Shown here: positions 59,422 to 64,000 of the stretch, piece after piece
How the letters are laid out: every line of letters begins with the position of its first letter
How positions within the stretch are numbered: the first letter of the stretch is position 1
NCBI RefSeq assembly: GCF_014356525.2
Contig: NC_052507.1
Location: 35,959,013-36,023,012 of the forward strand
Direction: 5' to 3'
Source: Nilaparvata lugens
Lineage: Eukaryota > Arthropoda > Insecta > Hemiptera > Delphacidae
DNA: 64,000 nt
The notes under the pieces: generated by a model
What the model saw: only the letters and a program-made list of their open reading frames with translations
Told to the model about the DNA's origin: nothing
The model's database searches: none
Translations under genes and position numbers: made by a program

Positions 59422-59698
59422 TCATACAAAAATGAAATGAATGAGTTCATCAGATATCTGACAGTTATTCTCTTCCATTCGAAGTGTTAAATATTATATG
59501 GTTAGAATAATTTACTAACACTTGAAAAAGAGAAATTTGATAGTTTGTATTTGCTATGAACACATTGTATAGTAGGCTACTATGAGTGTTACGTGTTATT
59601 AATCATAAAACATCAACTCAAATATTAAACACTTCGAACAGGAAGTTTGATCTGTCAGATTGATAATATATACACATTCATTTCGTTTTTGTATAATC
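59422..59698. mobile_element. MITE B, imperfect ~80-bp inverted ends
   Basis: ATACAAAAATGAAATGAATG at the left is inverted as CATTCATTTCGTTTTTGTAT at the right. CTGACAG and TTCGAAGTGTT also recur inverted, with indels between. The middle is AT-rich and non-coding. Confidence 0.75.
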
Positions 59699-59701
59699 TA
59701 T

Positions 59702-59982
59702 TAGCATATAGAAACAATAGCGTAAGTAGATATCCCATGGTATAGGGCGTTTATGTCGCAACTTTTACTGTTATCTCAAGCCGATAGTCCACGTAGTTCT
59801 TTCCTGTAAAGCTATGTGACGCTCGTAGTCTCTCATACTGCGCCGTTCATACACTCTCACCCCAACAAAACAGTAAAAATCGACAATAATCAACAGTAAT
59901 CGGCTTGAGATAATAGTAAAAATTGCGACATAAACGCCCTATACCATGAGATATCTACTTACGCTATTGTTTCTCTATGCTA
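59702..59982. mobile_element. MITE C, ~84-bp inverted ends
   Basis: 59702-59785 and 59899-59982 are inverted copies: TAGCATA, AGAAACAATAGCG, TATAGGGCGTTTATGTCGCA and TTATCTCAAGCCGAT. The loop is about 113 bp. A collapsed relative is at 49806-49848, which supports mobility of the family. Confidence 0.85.
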
Positions 59983-59989
59983 TTAGTAC

Positions 59990-60190
59990 ATTTAAATTTG
60001 AATTTCTCTGAAACGATTTGAGTTATTGATGTGCGTTTTTCGACATTCATTTTTTCATGGAATCCTGCATTGAAATCATGACCGACCACCTTCTCATAAA
60101 TAACATTGAGATTGATTTGAAATGACAGATCCAAAATGGTGGACCAAATTTTTGAAGCAACTGGAAAGAAGTTTTTCCAAATATTCTAAT
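59990..60190. repeat. Dispersed repeat related to 50217-50460
   Basis: TTTGAGTTATTGATGTGCG, TTGAAATCATGACC and GATCCAAAATGGTGGACC recur in the order seen at 50217-50460. Class unknown. Confidence 0.4.
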
Positions 60191-60711
60191 AGGATCCTCA
60201 AAACCTAGAAACCTAATGAAACCTAGATTATGACTGTTGGATTATAACATTAGTTTTTCCTCACTGTTCATCACAAACAGTAGATATGGTTTCCGAGAAG
60301 ACATTTTTTTCAAATCTGCCTTCTAGTATAGAATGACCGAAACTTAGTTCGATCAATGATTATAATTTCATCAAATTATATGTACTCTAGTCATCAAATT
60401 TCACTTTGCAATTCAATATCATCAAAGATGAGCTGTAGGGTACCTAGTTACTCTTTGTCAATATGATTGAGTGTATTATATTCTTTTCTAGTATTCATGA
60501 AACGCAGATCATCACTCATAAGTTATTTTCAAGTTGACTTTTCAGGGTCAACTCTTCAGGGACGGGAAATTAAATCACAATATTAGGTTGTTGACAAATA
60601 ATATGGATTTGAATCGCAAGTTCATTTTTACGACGGAAAAAATTCATAGCACGTATTCAAGCCAGCATTAATTTATATCGTGGAAATAGTAGTGAACTGT
60701 CATTATCTTCT

Positions 60712-61100
60712 TCTATACTTATAAAATTCTTATCTCACTGACTCACTGACTCACTGACTCACTGACCCACTGACTCACTGACTCACTGATCACGATTTCT
60801 GGAAAACTACTGGACGGATTGCAACAAAACTTGAAATATGGCTTCCTTATAAGTCCTAGGTGCTCACTAAGAAATCTTTTGGAGATATTTCGACTCTAAG
60901 GGTTTAAAGTTCGTCTTTTAGCATGTATATTCTTCTTATTCCAATCTCATTATAATTGTAATGTCCATACCATATGTTAATATAGAACTATAATCTAGAT
61001 AGAGTACCTCTTCGAAACAGTTAACTGGAAACCAAATTGATAATTTTGTCAGGTTGGCATTAAGTTGAGTTAACTTTATTAGGTTGGCACCAAGTTGAAG
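60712..61100 (+). mobile_element. Helitron-like 5' portion with CTGACTCA repeats
   Basis: It starts TCTATACTTATAAAATTC, then has an (ACTGACTC)n run (60732-60788) and the phrase ACTACTGGACGGATTGCAAC…GGTGCTCACTAAG. The same architecture occurs at 4218 and, in part, at 40844. The 3' end was not identified. Confidence 0.45.
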
Positions 61101-61902
61101 ATGCATTCATCGCGGAAAGATTGATTGGGCACTGCTACTTCAATCAGAGCTATTCCTGAGAATAAAATATTATTATTTATTTCCCAATCACTTGTTGATG
61201 GAATTATTTATAGCCGAAACATGTCGTGTTGAATAATTTTAAAAAGGGTAATCAGATTTACAAATATTGGAATACAAATATGAGAATAAATATTTTTATT
61301 TCTATTCCTGGGAGTATAGATAATTTTTATGTTTCATAAAACAAACTTCTATGACGTTCTATCAATTTATCCTATTCTATAAAGACTAATTTTGTTTGTA
61401 TATCTGACAGATCGCGTGAACAGCTTAAACAATTTCGATGAAATTGTAATTATTCAGTATGATGAATGAAGGGTATTTTTAAAACTTCAGAAGTATCCGT
61501 TGTAGAATCTCTGTGCAAAGAATGAGGAAATTTGGCCAGAATTTAACTTGACGAAAGAAAGGGGTTATTTATTAAAACGGCCAAATAGCTGTTGTTGCTT
61601 TTCCTAATGTAAAAATATCTTCCATAGAAGTAAGGCGCTTTTCCCATGAACCAATTATTCCTAAACATTAGTTGTGTTACCAAAGAAAATAGAAGGTAGC
61701 TTTCGATAAATATATTGGAGAATATGCATAACAGTTGGTTGATATTCACTTGAAACTGTCAGTAATCAGTATACCTCATTAGCTGTTATCAGTTTCGATT
61801 TCAATTATGTTTGACATTTTTGCTTTTTATAACCGTTGTTATTATTATGTGAGATAAGCTCTCATTGAATTGAATCATAATCATTGAAGTCAATTATACT
61901 AA
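61101..61902. other. Non-coding stretch with a hammerhead-like motif
   Basis: 61195-61225 holds TTGATGG, GCCGAAACATGTCGTG, the same core as at 35046: GAA, palindromic ACATGT, then C. The rest is AT-rich and featureless. Confidence 0.4.
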
Positions 61903-63457
61903 GCGAACAATTTCTGTTTAAATATGTTTGTTTGCGGATATGTATGTATGTCTGACGGATCTCGAAAACGCTTCTAACATTTTTTCATTAAATCAGGAAT
62001 AGAGTACGTTTGCGCTAAAAAAATTATTTTGGAACATGTCTCAACTCTGGGAAAAATCGCTGAAGCTCTTTCAGAAAGGATTTATTATTGGTCCCTCAAT
62101 TAGCAGCTGATCATAAAAAGTTTCCATACTCTGTTGAAAATGTGAGAAAGAAAGTGTGAGCAAGTTATAAAGATTATAATAGCTGTAGTTGAGCTACCAA
62201 ATTTCGCGATCTTATTTTAAAACATTGCAGTATTCATGGAACATCTGGAAGAATAGGTACAGAAAGTGACCGGATGATAGCAAAATAAATTTAAAATCGA
62301 TCTCTCCAAACATATGGTAGTTGAATTGATGTTTATTGTGAGGTAATAGAAATGCGACTAATTTATTCAACTTCTGTTGTATTGGTTCCTCTGTTGCTCT
62401 ATGTTTCTACGCAGCCATGGCCTTGAGAGAGAGCCAGTTGTCCTGTCTGTTGATTCCTAATCCGGACTGAATACCACGAGAACCAATCTGAGAAGCCTTC
62501 TATTGAAAAAACCCATGCTCTGATTAGTTCTCATGGAATTTAATCATGATTGAAATTGAACAAGCTTTTGAGCTACTGGACCTGATATATTCATGTTTTA
62601 AAATCAGCTAAAAACTATATAGAAAAAAACATAATATTCCATCAGCTGGTCCTATTTCCTTTCATCCTATACTATTGAACGAACAATTTCTGTTTAAATA
62701 TGTTTGTTTGCGGATATGTATGTATGTCTGACGGATCTCGAAAACGCTTCTAACATTTTTTCATTAAATCAGGAATAGAGTACGTTTGCGCTAAAAAAAT
62801 TATTTTGGAACATGTCTCAACTCTGGGAAAAATCGCTGAAGCTCTTTCAGAAAGGATTTATTATTGGTCCCTCAATTAGCAGCTGATCATAAAAAGTTTC
62901 CATACTCTGTTGAAAATGTGAGAAAGAAAGTGTGAGCAAGTTATAAAGATTATAATAGCTGTAGTTGAGTTACCAAATTTAGCGATCTTATTTTAAAACA
63001 TTGCAGTATTCATGGAACATCTGGAAGAATAGGTACAGAAAGTGACCGGATGATAGCAAAATAAATTTAAAATCGATCTCTCCAAACATATGGTAGTTGA
63101 ATTGATGTTTATTGTGAGGTAATAGAAATGCGACTAATTTCTTCAACTTCTGTTGTATTGGTTCCTCTGTTGCTCTATGTTTCTACGCAGCCATGGCCTT
63201 GAGAGAGAGCCAGTTGTCCTGTCTGTTGATTCCTAATCCGGACTGAATACCACGAGAACCAATCTGAGAAGCCTTCTATTGAAAAAACCCATGCTCTGAT
63301 TAGTTCTCATGGAATTTAATCATGATTGAAATTGAACAAGCTTTTGAGCTACTGGACCTGATATATTCATGTTTTAAAATCAGCTAAAAACTATATAGAA
63401 AAAAACATAATATTCCATCAGCTGGTCCTATTTCCTTTCATCCTATACTATTGAACG
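61903..63457. repeat. 776-bp tandem duplication, two near-identical units
   Basis: Unit 1 (about 61903-62678) and unit 2 (62679-63457) differ at only a few bases, for example GAGCTACC/GAGTTACC, TTTCGCG/TTTAGCG and ATTTATT/ATTTCTT. Each starts with CGAACAATTTCTGTTTAAAT. Each contains a decayed MITE (around 62420-62585 and 63200-63360) with GAGAACCAAT…TTTTGAGCTACTGGACC. High identity implies a recent event or an assembly artefact. Confidence 0.9.
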
Positions 63458-63806
63458 AACAATTTCTGTTTATATGTTTGGATGTTCAGATGTTTGGATG
63501 TTTAGATATATAGATGTTTATATGTTTGTATTTCACCGGATCTCAAAAACGGCTCTAACGATTCTCACTAAATTCAGAGCATAGTATGTTTATAATATAA
63601 AAATTCGATTGCACTAGGTCTCATCCCTGGGAAAACTCGCTGAAGGACATTGAAAAGATAATTATCATTTATCCTTGGAAAAAAGCTGATAATAATCATT
63701 TCATCGTTTGTTGATGATGGAAGTGAGTGAGCGAGTTCATGTGTGTGGGACTGTGTCAAAATTATGACTCAGCTGTTGAACTTTTGTAATCATCCAATCA
63801 GGTACT
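63458..63806 (+). repeat. Diverged third copy of the 776-bp unit's start
   Basis: TTGAACGAACAATTTCTG is followed by a 10-bp periodic (ATGTTTGGATGTTTAGAT)-type stretch, then CCGGATCTCAAAAACGGCTC and CCCTGGGAAAACTCGCTGAAG, which match the unit's CGGATCTCGAAAACGC and CTGGGAAAAATCGCTGAAG. It is an older relative of the duplicated units. Confidence 0.65.
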
Positions 63807-63949
63807 TAGAGCCGGTTGCAAAAAAGCCGGATTATTTTCAATCCTGATAAACTCAAGTAGATCCATCTTTTTGAAATGGTCTTCTCTGATTTGGTTAACA
63901 TGAAATTAATCAGGATTAAAATTCAACCGGCTTTTGTGCAACCGGACCT
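63807..63949. mobile_element. MITE with GGTTGCA…AGCCGG inverted ends
   Basis: The left GCCGGTTGCAAAAAAGCCGG (63811-63830) pairs with the right CCGGCTTTTGTGCAACCGG (63927-63945). Inner words AATCCTGAT and ATCAGGATT are also inverted. It is about 143 bp with no coding capacity. It belongs to the same family as the decayed copies inside the tandem units. Confidence 0.8.
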
Positions 63950-64000
63950 TTGTGAGGGAAATTTTTGCATTCCTCTGAGAATTAATCTCAATTTACTTTG

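Overview
The window reads as AT-rich nuclear DNA of an insect, most likely a hemipteran such as a planthopper. The basis is that every recognisable coding remnant is an arthropod-type transposable element (TE), and several dispersed repeats resemble families I remember from planthopper genomes. That species guess is inference. I find no cellular protein-coding gene, no functional tRNA or rRNA, no operon and no CRISPR. The window is a TE graveyard with several informative nested insertions.

Layout. 1-3689: 3' half of a broken BEL/Pao LTR retrotransposon with a good 3' LTR. 4218-5177: Helitron-like element carrying a ~150-bp tandem array. 8180-12189: a TG...CA element, probably a solo LTR, with 4-bp target duplication, itself split by a second TG...CA element (8947-10966). 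An inverted second copy at 35155-43718 supplies the empty site and was opened by other repeats. 14518-16460: two decayed non-LTR reverse transcriptase remnants in opposite orientation. 18666-19152: CACGTG-rich repeats. 19198-21980 (minus): broken gene of an uncharacterised, transposase-like family, interrupted by an 856-bp element with a 5-bp target duplication. 25200-29440 (minus): nearly intact two-ORF non-LTR retrotransposon with one frameshift. 36306-38840: ~450-bp inverted repeats around a LINE fragment. 42321-42556: short Helitron with both termini. 45048-45946: fold-back element with ~316-bp arms. 46264-50046: tRNA-derived SINE and a three-copy dispersed family. 51240-52600: LINE 3' ends. 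55095-56440: Penelope-like element (reverse transcriptase plus GIY-YIG nuclease) with an inverted 5' fragment and a hammerhead-like motif. 59148-59982: three MITEs in a row. 61903-63457: 776-bp near-identical tandem duplication, followed by a diverged third copy and a MITE.

How the parts work together. The genes form no pathway. Their interest is as TE parts: pol with its LTR signals, ORF1 and ORF2 of the LINE with overlapping start and stop, the Penelope RT with its endonuclease and ribozyme-like tail, and short non-autonomous elements that need proteins from elsewhere. The best candidate for an under-described system is the transposase-like family at 19198-21980. Next are the hammerhead-like motifs with palindromic stem III (56394-56433, 61195-61225, 35046-35071) and the nested TG...CA elements.
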